The translations under genes were made by a program, and so were the position numbers. This document shows positions 11,303-21,175 of a stretch of 64,000 nt of DNA, one piece after another. Origin of the DNA: Eutreptiella sp. 'Long Island Sound 2002' (taxonomy: Eukaryota > Euglenozoa > Euglenophyceae > Eutreptiales > Eutreptiaceae). Under the pieces are notes generated by a model that did not search any database, was not told the origin of the DNA, and saw nothing but the letters and a program-made list of their open reading frames with translations. Position 1 is the stretch's first letter, and each line of letters begins with the position of its first letter. Location: contig OZ038384.1 of the NCBI GenBank assembly GCA_964036045.1, positions 44,827,704-44,891,703 on the forward strand, given 5' to 3'.

Positions 11303-14300
11303 CTACATCATACTACACTCATCAAAACAGCTGCAACTCCGGTACAGTGAATTCGCGGGAAACGTAAAGAGCCACTGTATCATACAGGGCATAGAAGTCC
11401 CAGTGCGGAGCGTGCCCTCGCTCACACGGGCACACGACACAGGCGTTCCTGTACTTCGGTCCTGCTTCTGCCGCCTGGCACCGCAAGACATCACAGTACA
11501 GTACTTGCAACGTGTACTGGCCGCCCCGCCGCAGTGCCCGAGGTGGCACGCGCACTGCAGCAGGCCAGTCCACGACACTAGCACCACCTGACTGGCACCC
11601 AGCACACTGCACGCCCAGACGCTCACTGGCTGCACCTCCTGCTCTGGCACGACCCCCACAACCAGCACACCGCTCGGAACCTTCAACCTGGCAAGTAAAT
11701 CTGTCGTGTCACAAGAGAGAACACGCACTCGTTGTGCGACTTCCTCTACCAGAGCCACCAGCGCATGCCCCATACGGAGGTACAGCACTGAACAGTACTG
11801 CACATGAGCCCATTGGTTGCCCTCACTGAGACCACAAAAACGACAGGAGGGCACATCAAAAAACGTACGAGGCATGGACGGCAGCAAGCGCAAATAGGCC
11901 GCCACGCGATGATGAGTGAGGGTCACCTCCGAGTCGTCACACACCGCACACCACACATCAGAACGGAAACCCGAACCCGCCAGCTGCACCGATAGCCCGG
12001 AGTCGCACCACTCCGCTTCATCGCGCAGCTCAGAGAACAGGGATACATACGAGATCACCAGTGCCTGACCGTGCCACAGTACTGACGGCACATCTCGCAG
12101 TAGACACAGTGCATCGGTTAGGGGAAAACCCTGAGACGTCGGGTTGTCCCGTCCCCAGGTTGCCAGGTGATGCGACCGCTCCTGCCACCCAGGCAACAGC
12201 CCCGAGGCTTTCGTGTCGTGTTGCGCTGGCGTCCACGGTTCGTGGACCGCATGCCAGACCCTGTGAGCCAAAACCACCTTGGCAACACGGTCAAACCACG
12301 GGTTCACCCACACCCAACGCTGAAAACCACATACCAGCGCTGCTGCACTATCTGCTGTGACCCAGATGCGTCCCTCAGCCTCACGGCAGATCCACACGCC
12401 CAACAGCTTGGCCATCCATTCCAGGGCTGTGGACGAAGCCCCAACAGTGAGAACACCCCAGGACACCTCTTGCTGGATCCCAGCCCCATCAGAAATGACC
12501 ACGCCCATTCCCGCCCCGAGAGGGCCACCCACTGTGGACTGAGCCAAACCGGCATCAGTGGTTAGAAAAAGTTTGGGGGCCACCACGAGAGCAGGGAGCA
12601 GTTGCGGCAGGGGCAGATCGCGGAAATCACTGGGACTGTCTGTGTGTAGGTGGTATCGCGGCAACAGCGCATCGACGCGACTAGCGTCGTCATCACCCAG
12701 GGGCAAAGGACACTCGCGTTGCGCCCGAAGGAGCGTACGCGTCTGGCTATCGCGCCCGTCCAGTGCTGTGAAGTACCCGTACAAAAATAGGAGGGCAGCT
12801 CTGTGGCGTAACGATGGGCACCCCCAGCCAAAGCGCGCAGTGGACACCTGCAAGACTGTGACCGGTACGTCCTGAGGCAGGCAGAGCAGAGCTCGCACTG
12901 CAGACTGCAGGCGGGGCTGCAATCGCTCTATTGCCGAGGCCGGGAGAAAGGAACCTCGGCAAACATAATCCAGACTCGACAAAACATAAGCGTACAGCGC
13001 CCTTAGGGCGAGGGTAAAATGAGGGCGATGCGCCAGCACGAACGCACGCCAGCGTCGGATACGGCTGTGCAGTTTTGGAACCAGGCCCGGCAAGTAGGTG
13101 CCTGGCTGTATCGCAATACCCACCACACCCGGCACTGCATGTGACGCGGCCGTGCACGCCCCCTCGATGTTCAGCTCACCCTTAACCCGCTGTATCTCTC
13201 CCTCTCGGCACATACGTAGCACTGTGTACTCTTGCTTCGCAAGATTGTTGACAGTGCAGTTCTGCTGGGCCGCATGATGGGCGGCCGTCACTTTGCGGCT
13301 GATGGCCGGCGCATCCCTCTCTACATAGCGGCGGTCATCGCTGAATACACTCTCACTAGGCAACACAATCAAACCTGCATGCTCAACGACCCACTGCTCT
13401 GTCCCACACTGCGACGCGCGTGTCCGGAGCGTACCTAGCAGGTTATAGCCCGTGGCCGCAAACACACACCCCAGTACCACTGACGCGCGCACTGAGAAAG
13501 CCATATGCTGGGGGGATATTTCCTTCCGATAGGAAAAAGTGCGCCCATCAAAATCACCCGCCATGTCCGCACGGTACATCGTTTCCCTGTGAACCGTGCT
13601 GGCCTCCAAGCGGTTTACCCCTGAGCCCAGCTGGATGGGTCTGTAGGAGCAGAAAAGCCACGGGTGCCCTTTCTTTTCAATCCCCAGTTGCACTGCCGTG
13701 TTGCTGAGTGCTTGCGGCGCCGTGCGCAAAACGTTCAGGTACCTCCAGAGCGCCACATGCCCAGCATAGGGAAATGGGCGCAGCAGCGAGAGAGGGAGAT
13801 CATCAACTGATGTGGCATCCGAACCTCCTGCCCTCAGAGCTTCGCGCAGCGCCGGGACTGTATTAAAGGCCCTGGAGTCGCGTGCGTGCATCCGATGCCA
13901 CCTCACCTCTGGGTCAGCGTCCCAGTCCCCAAGCCGCCTCGCCCGAAACAGTGAGATGAAGCTAATCTCGTCCGGTGTGGGGAGGGGACATGCCGTGGCC
14001 GCCGCCCAGGTCAGGTCAGGCAGGTTCATAAGGACCCCCCTGCCCCCTTGATACACCTCCAGCTGATTGCGCGCCTCCCGAATGACCTCCTCAACGGACG
14101 AGGCCATGTGGTCAGGTCGAAGCTTCAGCTCTGGCAGGGGACGTGGGCATGGCGGCTGCAACTTCATAGTTTTAGTGGTCAGGCGTGTAACACTGGACGC
14201 CTCCACAATCTGCCTGTTGAGACGCAAGCCACACATAAACATGTCAGACCTCAGGTCCTGGTGCCACTGGTCCAGGAGCTCTTTTGAGCTCCCCTGACGA

Positions 14301-16105
14301 AGTGCTGCACCCAGTCGCATACGCTCAGCCGTAGCTTGTCGCGTACAGTGTGTGGGTATAACCGGGTCCGCTAACAGCCAGTAACACCTGATCCACACAT
14401 CAGGGTGTACGTCCTGAGCAGACAGCCAGAACCAAAATAACGCCAGGAGAGGTGTGAGCTTATTCCTTTGTTCGTTTGTGCTGGCTGGATGACGGTACCT
14501 CTTAAATGCCGACAGACGCTGCAATCCTGATACACCCTCGAAGTCGCACACCACACACGCATGAGAGGATGGACCAGGCACAGCGGAATGACTAAGAAAT
14601 GAAAAGTCAGGACTCACCAATATATAGTCAATCTCTGTCTCTCGGCGCTTACCACACTGCACCGTGTGATTGGTGGGCGTTCCCGCCGGGTACGGTACCC
14701 TGAGACCCGAGAGAGCCTCGTGCTCCAGCATCCGGGTGACGAGCCCCGCACGAGTGCGCGGTGTGTTGAAGTCCCCGGCTGCTACTGTGCGAATGGACAG
14801 CTTCCTAAACAGCGTACCCACCGCAGCCAATTCAAGTTCTTTCTCAAGCTGCGAGAGGGACGGGTCCGGATGTAGATTAAAAACCAGAAGGGACTCCTGA
14901 TCATGAAAATCACACACTACCGCCATCCAGGATCTCGAATCAAACAGGACTTTCGGGGGACCAGCGAGTTGTAGGCGTCTATGCACCAGGACCCACATAC
15001 CTCGCCCCCGACCCGCTTCGCTGCTGGCAACAAACACAAAGGGCGCAAGCGCCACCTGTACCCGCGGGTCAGCATCCCACAGCTCCTGCAGGCACACCAC
15101 ATCCGGGTCCAACGCACATATCAAGACGGTGACGGCTTCCAGGACCGCTGGGTCCCCTGCCCCGCCACAATTAAGTGTTGCTTGACGGAACGCTGAGTGT
15201 ACTGTGGACGTTCCGTGCATTCTGTCATCGAGTCTATCGAGACGGCGGGTAAGCACCCTCAGCCAAGACGGCATGGGAGGTGCTGGCTCACATACTGGAG
15301 CACAGGACCGCAAAAAACGAGAGGACACCGGTACTACGTGCTCCAGAAGCTGGATGCCTGCCCGAAGGGACGTACGCGCAGCCAGCTGCTTGTCCACAGG
15401 CTGGGCCCCTGGTGGCAAACACGTGCAGATGGCCCGTGGCGAGTGACAGCCCAGCCGGGGCGCCGCGACCACTATGACCTGAGCTACGCGAGGCCTTCCA
15501 CAGGTAGTGCACCAGTCGGTTGCAAACACGCGCACCATTGGCACTACATCCGAGACAAAATATGGCTCGGCCTGAAAAGCCGTAGCCCCTTCCGCATACA
15601 ACAAGACAGGGCGCCCATCGCAAAATATAGGCGGGGAAATGAGTAGGCCATAGCAGGTCAAGCGCCGAGGGCGGGTCAGCAGACATCGGCACCACGCTGA
15701 AAGAAGCTGGGCCAGTCGCTGACACCAAGGACCCGGGTACGCATGTAAACGTCTCAGAATGACGTAGACCGCTGGCACTACAGTGGGTTCTTCGGTATAC
15801 TGGGGGAGTAAGGGTGTGGAGGGTAATAGACTGGGCACATGCACACGGCTACCCCCCTGACAAACAGGACAGGACCACTGGGACTCTGCACAGTCACTGC
15901 CCCGCAAGGAGACCAACGTTCCGCAGTCCCAGCAACAGGTCCATTCCGAAAGCACCAGGGGCGGGTCTGGAGTATCAGGGGGCCCCGCCGCAGACGGTAG
16001 CGCCTCCCAAAGTTGCCGGACAAACCGTCCGACCTCGTGATACCTCACCACACTGGCTGCTAAGCGTACGAGGTCCTGAAGGTCTCTGGGACACTCATAC
16101 CCCAC
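11303..16105 (-). CDS. LINE-A ORF2: endonuclease, RT-like region, RNase H, zinc knuckle
   Basis: About 1,600 codons are open. Order on the protein: cysteine-rich N-terminus (CCWDC ... CPVC, residues 50-82); APE-type endonuclease at about 308-545 (TLNCGG, VVCLQELWD, GDFN, TEIDYIL, final motif SSH rather than SDH); RT-like region (YRPIQLGSG near 818, FSDD near 922); RNase H (TTDAG near 1183, then E and D motifs); C-terminal CRFCG ... H ... C zinc knuckle near 1420. Only about 100 residues separate YRPI from FSDD, and I see no motif A aspartate or GxPQG motif B, so the RT palm may carry an in-frame deletion. The frame starts at a GTG right after ORF1; the first ATG is at 15537. It ends in TAG. 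Confidence 0.85.
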   Translation of the reverse strand: MGYECPRDLQDLVRLAASVVRYHEVGRFVRQLWEALPSAAGPPDTPDPPLVLSEWTCCWDCGTLVSLRGSDCAESQWSCPVCQGGSRVHVPSLLPSTPLLPQYTEEPTVVPAVYVILRRLHAYPGPWCQRLAQLLSAWCRCLLTRPRRLTCYGLLISPPIFCDGRPVLLYAEGATAFQAEPYFVSDVVPMVRVFATDWCTTCGRPRVAQVIVVAAPRLGCHSPRAICTCLPPGAQPVDKQLAARTSLRAGIQLLEHVVPVSSRFLRSCAPVCEPAPPMPSWLRVLTRRLDRLDDRMHGTSTVHSAFRQATLNCGGAGDPAVLEAVTVLICALDPDVVCLQELWDADPRVQVALAPFVFVASSEAGRGRGMWVLVHRRLQLAGPPKVLFDSRSWMAVVCDFHDQESLLVFNLHPDPSLSQLEKELELAAVGTLFRKLSIRTVAAGDFNTPRTRAGLVTRMLEHEALSGLRVPYPAGTPTNHTVQCGKRRETEIDYILVSPDFSFLSHSAVPGPSSHACVVCDFEGVSGLQRLSAFKRYRHPASTNEQRNKLTPLLALFWFWLSAQDVHPDVWIRCYWLLADPVIPTHCTRQATAERMRLGAALRQGSSKELLDQWHQDLRSDMFMCGLRLNRQIVEASSVTRLTTKTMKLQPPCPRPLPELKLRPDHMASSVEEVIREARNQLEVYQGGRGVLMNLPDLTWAAATACPLPTPDEISFISLFRARRLGDWDADPEVRWHRMHARDSRAFNTVPALREALRAGGSDATSVDDLPLSLLRPFPYAGHVALWRYLNVLRTAPQALSNTAVQLGIEKKGHPWLFCSYRPIQLGSGVNRLEASTVHRETMYRADMAGDFDGRTFSYRKEISPQHMAFSVRASVVLGCVFAATGYNLLGTLRTRASQCGTEQWVVEHAGLIVLPSESVFSDDRRYVERDAPAISRKVTAAHHAAQQNCTVNNLAKQEYTVLRMCREGEIQRVKGELNIEGACTAASHAVPGVVGIAIQPGTYLPGLVPKLHSRIRRWRAFVLAHRPHFTLALRALYAYVLSSLDYVCRGSFLPASAIERLQPRLQSAVRALLCLPQDVPVTVLQVSTARFGWGCPSLRHRAALLFLYGYFTALDGRDSQTRTLLRAQRECPLPLGDDDASRVDALLPRYHLHTDSPSDFRDLPLPQLLPALVVAPKLFLTTDAGLAQSTVGGPLGAGMGVVISDGAGIQQEVSWGVLTVGASSTALEWMAKLLGVWICREAEGRIWVTADSAAALVCGFQRWVWVNPWFDRVAKVVLAHRVWHAVHEPWTPAQHDTKASGLLPGWQERSHHLATWGRDNPTSQGFPLTDALCLLRDVPSVLWHGQALVISYVSLFSELRDEAEWCDSGLSVQLAGSGFRSDVWCAVCDDSEVTLTHHRVAAYLRLLPSMPRTFFDVPSCRFCGLSEGNQWAHVQYCSVLYLRMGHALVALVEEVAQRVRVLSCDTTDLLARLKVPSGVLVVGVVPEQEVQPVSVWACSVLGASQVVLVSWTGLLQCACHLGHCGGAASTRCKYCTVMSCGARRQKQDRSTGTPVSCARVSEGTLRTGTSMPCMIQWLFTFPANSLYRSCSCFDECSMM

Positions 16106-16120
16106 CGGCAGGAAGGGGAG

Positions 16121-18421
16121 TCAGGCCCACCCATGTCGCCACGCGCCCTCGGCTGGCGCATTCTGGGCTTGGGCGTACTCCGCCCACGTAGTAGACTCGG
16201 GAAGCGCGCCCGTGGGCACTGCTGTTGTAGACGGAGTACCCGGTGTAGGCAAGGCGGGCGGCTGCGGCGCCTGAAAGGCCTGCGGTGTCGGGGGCGCCCC
16301 GTACCCCGGCTGGGAACCTTCCCATGAGGGCCACCGGGAGGTGTAATACGGGCCTGGTGTGGGCACCGGTGACCATGGCATGTAGGGGTGCTGCGACGAC
16401 ACCGGCACCGCTGGCGGACCACCCTGCTGGGCTTGTGCCGCTGGGGGTGTCTGCGGTGGTGGCGTGTGCGGTACCACCGAACCTGTCTCCGTTTTCTGCC
16501 GCTTGGACATCCCAACCGCCTGTTGCCGGCGCTCAGCGCGAAAATCGGCGTCGGTCTTGTATAGTTCCCCGGCATTAGAACAACCTCTCAGGCGAAGGAA
16601 CCAACCCTCCGGGTGGTGAATATCAATGCTGTCCACGGTGGAGAAATACTTGTCGAATGTGTCAGCCGACACGTATACATGTCCAAACCCCTTCGCAACG
16701 TCATTGCACGTGAACTGGGTCAGAGGCCGCATGGTCTCGTTCAGCAGGGCATTATACTCCTGTACCGTACGCTCCCTGTGGAGATTGTTGGCCCGGAGGA
16801 CCTTCGCGTCTGGGGGTACAGGCGGCTGAATAACCGCCCCCACTGGCGAGGACGCCGTGACCGAAGGCGCTGATGAGGTCTCCGAGGTGGCGGACGAAAT
16901 CTTGGCGGGCGACGGGCCTGTCGGGAGTGCTGTCACCGCCCGCTCCACCACCGCTGGGGGGGCTGCTGGTGATACCATTGCCGTGCCGGCGGCGGAGGTC
17001 GCTGTGTCATTGAGGAACCAGTCATATGACTGGGACGGTTGTGGCGCTGCACCTGCATGCTCCAGAACCTGTTGCACACCTTTGAGCGCCTGACGGAGGT
17101 GCTCCCTGGTCAAGTCCTCCTGCTTGCTGATCGCGATGAGAGCGGCTCTGAAGGTCCTGCCGCACTGAACTTCAGCGATGGGGCTGGGGTCGACCGCTCT
17201 CGGGAGAACCGTGGAGAGATCCAGAGCCGTCGTTACCCAGTCGGACACTGCCTGGGCCTCATTGATAGCTGCATGGCACTTCTGCAGGAACTGGAAGCGG
17301 TCTGCTGGGGTGGGCGTGGAGGGCACTGCCTCCGCACACATGGACACCCACTCACGGACATCTGCACGAACTACGGCCTGGGTCGCCGAAGGCAGCTTAC
17401 GCCAGACCAGCTTGACCGCCGCATGCAGCTGCTGCGGCTGCCTGCAGGAATCGAGTGCCCGGAGCGTCTGGGAGCTGACGCGATGTTCGGAGAGCAGCTG
17501 CTTGAGGGAAGAGGCAGCCACCTCGATCGCTGAGACCGGTATGTGGAGCACGTCGTCAAAGGCCTCCTGTAGCCGCGCCGCTTCGTCCGTACCCGCCGGC
17601 TGCTGCTGACTGGATGTAATCATCGATTTCCAGAGCTTGGCCGGTGCGCCAGAGCCGGACTCATCCTGCTGCGGATCAACGTGCCCCAGCGTAGGAATAA
17701 TGCGGAAGTTGGGAAGAGCCGCGGTGATGAGCTTCTTCCACTCCTCACGGGTAAGCGGGCAGGACTCGACTCGCTCGTTGTCGGCGACCCGGAGGGAATG
17801 GACCGGGAGAAGACCCTGATTACGTGCTGCCCAGCAGTACACGGCATACCACAGAAACAGCTGCCCCAGGCTGTGCTTCGTCTTCACCTGTGTCTCTCCG
17901 GAGATCAACCAACAAAAATCTTTGTGCTCCATCACGTTGATCTGGTGCTGGAGAGTGAGGTCGTCGATCTCAGACGCAATGTCTGCCTGCATAAGTAGAC
18001 GCTGGTCCTGTCCCCAACGAGAGTATGCCCCTTGCAGCCAGACAACCAACTCTGACCACGTGGTGACGTACAGGCCTGCTGAGGAGAGACGAAAGGTTGA
18101 CAGAGATGTGGCGGGCAGTGTTCCATTGAGCATAGGCCAGCTCATCGCTGGAGATGTTACCACCGCGGACGCTGCCGGTACTCGGTGGATCTCCTTCTTG
18201 GCTGCCACCAGCTTCGTGGAGAGCACCTTCTCCCCCGTTTCCGGCAGTGTCCCGAAACCAGTGACAGGGAATACATGAGCAGGCAACAAGGCGTCCGCCT
18301 GTTCCTGCTGGGAAAGCTGGTCATAATGAAACATGATAAAATAAGCGCCTGCACACCGGAAGGCCCAGCCCTGCCCCAGACAACAGCCTGTGACCAGAGA
18401 ACAGCACACTGGGCAGCACAT
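16121..18421 (-). CDS. LINE-A ORF1
   Basis: The protein has 766 residues from the ATG at 18421, which lies 12 bp after the last 82-bp monomer. The open frame runs back into the monomers without another ATG, so this start is preferred. The N-terminus is cysteine rich (CCPVCCSLVTGCC). The C-terminal 120 residues are proline/glutamine rich, preceded by a basic stretch (MSKRQKTE) that could be a nuclear localisation signal. I recognise no RRM or zinc-knuckle fold. ORF1 proteins of LINEs normally bind the element RNA; that role here is inferred from position. It ends in TGA at 16123-16121, and ORF2 continues in the same frame. Confidence 0.75.
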   Translation of the reverse strand: MCCPVCCSLVTGCCLGQGWAFRCAGAYFIMFHYDQLSQQEQADALLPAHVFPVTGFGTLPETGEKVLSTKLVAAKKEIHRVPAASAVVTSPAMSWPMLNGTLPATSLSTFRLSSAGLYVTTWSELVVWLQGAYSRWGQDQRLLMQADIASEIDDLTLQHQINVMEHKDFCWLISGETQVKTKHSLGQLFLWYAVYCWAARNQGLLPVHSLRVADNERVESCPLTREEWKKLITAALPNFRIIPTLGHVDPQQDESGSGAPAKLWKSMITSSQQQPAGTDEAARLQEAFDDVLHIPVSAIEVAASSLKQLLSEHRVSSQTLRALDSCRQPQQLHAAVKLVWRKLPSATQAVVRADVREWVSMCAEAVPSTPTPADRFQFLQKCHAAINEAQAVSDWVTTALDLSTVLPRAVDPSPIAEVQCGRTFRAALIAISKQEDLTREHLRQALKGVQQVLEHAGAAPQPSQSYDWFLNDTATSAAGTAMVSPAAPPAVVERAVTALPTGPSPAKISSATSETSSAPSVTASSPVGAVIQPPVPPDAKVLRANNLHRERTVQEYNALLNETMRPLTQFTCNDVAKGFGHVYVSADTFDKYFSTVDSIDIHHPEGWFLRLRGCSNAGELYKTDADFRAERRQQAVGMSKRQKTETGSVVPHTPPPQTPPAAQAQQGGPPAVPVSSQHPYMPWSPVPTPGPYYTSRWPSWEGSQPGYGAPPTPQAFQAPQPPALPTPGTPSTTAVPTGALPESTTWAEYAQAQNAPAEGAWRHGWA

Positions 18422-18433
18422 CTCATCCTGTCC

Positions 18434-19010
18434 CTGCTGTGATGGGTGGTCAGTGGCGTGTAGCACGTCCAGCTTGGCTCGCCGAATGCCCAAGATGGAC
18501 ACCGTAACGCCGGGACTGCTGTGATGGGTGGTCAGTGGCGTGTAGCACGTCCAGCTTGGCTCGCCGAATGCCCAAGATGGACACCGTAACGCCGGGACTG
18601 CTGTGATGGGTGGTCAGTGGCGTGTAGCACGTCCAGCTTGGCTCGCCGAATGCCCAAGATGGACACCGTAACGCCGGGACTGCTGTGATGGGTGGTCAGT
18701 GGCGTGTAGCACGTCCAGCTTGGCTCGCCGAATGCCCTGGAAGGACACCGTAACGCCGGGACTGCTGTGATGGGTGGTCAGTGGCGTGTAGCACGTCCAG
18801 CTTGGCTCGCCGAATGCCCAAGATGGACACCGTAACGCCGGGACTGCTGTGATGGGTGGTCAGTGGCGTGTAGCACGTCCAGCTTGGCTCGCCGAATGCC
18901 CAAGATGGACACCGTAACGCCGGGACTGCGGTGTTTGGTGACCCGTGTGTTGAAGCTAGTCCAGCTTGGCTCGCCGAATGCCCGAAGAGGGCACCGTAAC
19001 GCCGGGACCG
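18434..19010 (-). repeat. 82-bp tandem monomers in the LINE-A 5' UTR
   Basis: Units begin at 18434, 18516, 18598, 18680, 18762, 18844 and 18926. The first six are nearly identical (one has CCCTGGAAGG in place of CCCAAGATGG); the seventh, nearest the 5' end, is diverged. Tandem 5' monomers act as internal promoters in some LINEs such as mouse L1. That role is inferred here. Confidence 0.95.
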
Positions 19011-19341
19011 CTGTGAGAAAACACACAGGCAATACACACCCTGCCCTACCCTCAACAGGCACACCCTCAGGTCCCTAAACCTGCCACTTGCCGTGCTCCC
19101 TCCCCTGGTGTTCACCCTCACACTGGCGGTGTTTAGCCCCGACCGGCTCGCGGAACGCCCTATGAGACGTCCTATCGCCCTCAGGCCCACCTGCACCCTG
19201 GTTTCAGCGGTATCGGTATGTTCCAACGTTTGTACACCCCTTCCACCTGGGTACGCGTGGCTGTTACGCCCATGTCCCTTGGTTTGACACGCCATTCTCA
19301 AAGGCGACAGGGCGCTGCCGAGCGGTGTTGGTCCCGCAGAC

Positions 19342-19358
19342 AGGTCCGTTTTTGGGGG
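19342..19358. repeat. Target-site duplication of LINE-A, 5' side
   Basis: Identical 17 bp to 11206-11222. The remaining intron sequence, 19359-19575, holds nothing recognised. Confidence 0.92.
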
Positions 19359-19575
19359 CTGTGGGTCTGGAAGTTGGGGGCTGCAACCACTGGGGCAATC
19401 AGATTCCGCTCAGGCAGTTACTAGTATCAGATAGTTGGCAGTCGACCAGCAGCAATTGCAGGGTTCCTGACGGCGTTTGGGGGCGTTTCTCAGTGGGCGG
19501 AGGTCACCTGTGTGTTTCCCCTGGTGGACTGCCCTGCCTCTGTCTGTGCCAGACATCGTTTTTGCATTTCATCAG

Positions 19576-19911
19576 GTCGTTTACGTCATCAAAGTCAGCG
19601 TATCGCTCGCGCGGATGGTCGCAGCCAACTCCATCCCGGCCGTGCACGACCGCAACCAGGAAGCCCTCCTGGTCTCCGCGTTGGCGCTGGATGACTCGCA
19701 GTTCCAAACCGGGTACGTCTGCTTCTCGAAGGTCGTGACGCTCAGCACCAATGCCACAACTGACCTGACGGACACCCCCTCGACCCTCTTCAAGTTCAGC
19801 CTCGCGACGCTGAAGGTCACAGGGTCAGCGCGCTTTCAGCAGGTCCCCATCAGCAGCCCCTCGGGGACCGTGGAGCGTTTGCCGGAGGTTGTGCAGGCAT
19901 TGCACGTGCAG
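19576..19911 (+). CDS. Host gene exon: extracellular beta-rich segment
   Basis: The exon is 336 bp (112 codons), phase 0 at both ends, between TTTCATCAG and CAG|GTACCC. It continues the strand begun in the exon at 5922 (AGNQ|VVYVIKVSVSLARM). Hydrophobic alternation (EALLVSALALDDSQF, GYVCFSKVVTLS) and the sequon STNATTD fit a propeller-like or immunoglobulin-like extracellular fold. The family is not certain. Confidence 0.75.
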
Positions 19912-20911
19912 GTACCCCCCGTGTGCCGCACATGCACACGCCTCTCCTGTGTGCCTCTACCCATACCCCACATGCAGCACAGACATGCCTTTCCCATGCC
20001 CCCATTCATCCCTCCATCTGCACACACAACCACACTTGACACATAACCACACGTACTCCTACACCCCTGCACACACGTGACGCATGCCCTGCACACAACT
20101 CTATACATACCCCTTGTCGGTTAATACAGCGTTAATACAGCCCTAAAGAATAGTAGCAGCCGGCGTTGGTGCCCCCTCAGCCCCCGAGGGACAGTGCGGG
20201 AGGGGCAGGGGCAGCGGTCCCTGCTGTGCAGGTGGACCCAGATCCTCCCCCTGGGGGGGGTGCAGCAACCACAGGGGGGGCGATCCCCTCTTCTCCCCTG
20301 CAGAGGCGGGTGCGGGCGGGGGGAAAGAGAGGGGGGCTGCCGCGGCACTCCATGCACCCACGGAGGCTCACAGGGGCTAGCACGGCCACGGGAGGGCCTC
20401 CTAGGAGGGCACATAGCCCATGGCGGACGTCTTTCCACTGCGCCGCGACACACTGGGGGGGGCAGGGGTGGGATAGGGCAGGCCACAGGCAGGCTCTAAC
20501 CCGCTAACCCCTAACCCTCCCGTCGCAAGAGCGGCCAGGACATTGACAGTCACTGAACCACGGGGGGGGGGGGGCACAGATAGGGGCGGCACAGATAACC
20601 CCCCCCCAGTGCCCCCCCCCCCCCCAAAAAAAAACAACATTCATCCACAGCCCTCCAGGAATGAACAGAAGCCCAACAGTATTCCCAAAAAAAAAAAAAG
20701 AAAGATCATATCATATTGAAGGGAAGAAAATCAAACACCAAAACGAAAAACACCACCCCTGAAATTTCGTCGCAACCAATGAGCTTAGCCCCCCCCCTCC
20801 CCGACATAGTTTTGCAGTCCCCCACCTTGCTTGAGCGGGGCTCCTCAAGTTTGGGAACCGCTACCTCTGTAGGGGGTCTGTATGAGCTAATACTTCACCC
20901 AATATCCCCAG
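19912..20911. other. Intron of the host gene (1.0 kb)
   Basis: GTACCC at the start and TATCCCCAG at the end. It has a CA-rich stretch (19920-20090), G-rich runs, and poly-C/poly-A tracts at 20600-20700. No gene is seen. Confidence 0.6.
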
Positions 20912-21175
20912 GCGGACCTCCGCACGATGGACGCGGTAGTGTTCCTGAACTACACGTTGAAGGTTGTGGTGGTCAACTTGTTTGCCGTAACGTCTGTCAC
21001 CCCCGACTACGCCCAGGGTGAGGGCGGCACCCGCATCACCGTGTTTGGTGAAGGCCTGTCCTACTACAATGGGACCCAATGCCGCTTCGGCACTGGGACC
21101 ACCTCCCCTGCCACGTTCATCCGCACCAACGTCCTGGAGTGTGTCGCACCCTGGTCCCCGACAGATGGCACGGAG
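20912..21175 (+). CDS. Host gene exon: IPT/TIG domain, first part
   Basis: The exon is 264 bp (88 codons), phase 0 both sides (CCCCAG before, GAG|GTGTGC after). VTSVTPDYAQGEGGTRITVF, then CRFG and LECVAPW, match the IPT/TIG pattern of P...GGT.ITV.G ... C.FG ... C..P. IPT/TIG domains are immunoglobulin-like folds found in plexin-type receptors and other large surface proteins. The domain finishes in the exon at 23486. Sequons NYT and NGT are present. Confidence 0.85.

Larger units (their letters stand above)
11223..19341 (-). mobile_element. LINE-A: full-length non-LTR retrotransposon (8.1 kb)
   Basis: A perfect 17-bp target-site duplication flanks the element. On the minus strand the order is: 5' leader (19341 to about 19011), seven 82-bp monomers (19010-18434), ORF1 (18421-16121), ORF2 (16105-11303), a short 3' UTR and three TTTACC repeats at the end (11223-11240). 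The tail, target duplication and an APE-type endonuclease in ORF2 are the hallmarks of target-primed reverse transcription. It sits antisense within the 13.4 kb host intron. Confidence 0.9.

Noticed and set aside
18696-19301. Possible small minus-strand protein upstream of LINE-A ORF1
   Set aside because: The frame merely crosses the 82-bp monomers, changing frame from unit to unit. It could be an upstream ORF in the 5' UTR but has no support as a gene.
20480-20520. CTAACCC-type runs suggesting a telomere
   Set aside because: Only two or three irregular units amid ordinary intron sequence; no terminal array.
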